A DNA stretch of 22,730 nt from Candidatus Freyrarchaeum guaymasense (GTDB lineage Archaea > Asgardarchaeota > Jordarchaeia > Jordarchaeales > Freyrarchaeaceae). The DNA is taken from positions 1 to 22,730 of the forward strand of contig JAUQZD010000052.1 of NCBI GenBank assembly GCA_030587405.1, read 5' to 3'. The position numbers were made by a program, and so were the translations under genes. Below are positions 22,555 to 22,730 of the stretch, in pieces. How positions within the stretch are numbered: position 1 is the first letter of the stretch; every line of letters begins with the position of its first letter. The notes under the pieces were generated by a model. That model ran no database searches. It was not told the origin of the DNA and worked only from the letters and a program-made list of their open reading frames with translations.

Positions 22555-22730
22555 GTGGATGAGGATGTGAAGAGGGTTGGTGAGGAGATTGTTAGGGTTG
22601 CTAGGGATATGCTTCGGAGTGGGCTGGTTGAGGGGACTTCTGGCAATGTCAGTGCTAGGGTGGGGGATAGGGTTCTGATAACTCCGAGCTCTGTGGATTA
22701 CATGGAGATGACTGTTGGCGACCTCGTCCT
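22555..22730 (+). CDS. Class II aldolase/adducin-type protein, 3' end outside window
   Basis: N-terminal 58 residues of a class II aldolase-family protein (L-fuculose-phosphate aldolase type), a zinc-dependent cytoplasmic enzyme of sugar phosphate metabolism. The visible part starts with a long helix (VKRVGEEIVRVARDMLRSGL), then the substrate-phosphate loop VEGTSGNVSARVGDRVLITP, and continues SSVDYMEMTVGDLV, all in the family order. The metal-binding histidines would lie beyond the window. GTG 22555 is preceded by GGTGACTGGGG, and a TATA box is present. The specific substrate is not decidable here. Confidence 0.85.
   Translation, partial: MDEDVKRVGEEIVRVARDMLRSGLVEGTSGNVSARVGDRVLITPSSVDYMEMTVGDLV

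Noticed and set aside
1..22730. CRISPR array, tRNA, rRNA, RNase P or SRP RNA
   Set aside because: No regularly spaced repeats, no tRNA-like T-arm and acceptor pairs and no signature bases of these RNAs were seen on either strand.

Overview
The window looks like accessory DNA from a thermophilic archaeon, probably of the Thermoproteota (TACK) group. The signs are AT-rich TATA-type promoter boxes close to start codons, many GTG and TTG starts, G-rich GGTG/GAGG ribosome-binding sites, an Lhr-type helicase, and a very high load of VapBC, HEPN-MNT and DUF4065-type toxin-antitoxin genes. I cannot name the genus. No rRNA, tRNA or CRISPR array was seen.

Layout. 1-1.55 kb: the 3' part of an Lhr-like helicase. 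1.55-5.65 kb: AT-rich and decayed, with a frameshifted DUF4065 gene, a small winged-helix protein, a four-helix membrane protein, a DNA methyltransferase fragment, and an MNT antitoxin followed by a HEPN toxin that is frameshifted and fused to a reversed transposase fragment. 6.0-7.6 kb: an AAA ATPase and a Toprim protein in one operon. 7.8-8.5 kb: an unknown 230-residue protein. 8.8-9.3 kb: a secreted or anchored surface protein with an in-frame TAG. 9.45-11.0 kb (minus strand): a second AAA ATPase overlapping a PIN-like nuclease. 11.0-14.7 kb: a decayed MNT gene, a frameshifted vapBC, a zinc-ribbon miniprotein and one intact MNT-HEPN pair. 14.7-15.7 kb: no clear gene. 15.7-17.24 kb: a DNA methyltransferase facing a frameshifted partner, possibly a restriction-modification locus. 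17.2-18.0 kb: mostly non-coding, with a TnpB-like tail. 18.07-19.52 kb (minus): ogt overlapping a badly decayed spore-photolyase-like radical SAM gene, a former DNA repair operon. 20.3-20.9 kb (minus): a frameshifted vapBC. 21.1-22.7 kb: housekeeping-like genes for a flavodoxin, a nucleoside 2-deoxyribosyltransferase and the start of a class II aldolase.

How it fits together. Most of the window is a defence and toxin-antitoxin island under decay. The best candidates for a little-described system are the two ATPase-plus-nuclease operons 2.3 kb apart. They share an ATPase design (ABC/OLD-like AAA) but carry different effectors, Toprim in one and PIN-like in the other. About ten other genes carry single-base frameshifts, several next to homopolymer runs. 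Whether these are true pseudogenes or consensus errors is the main uncertainty in reading the window.
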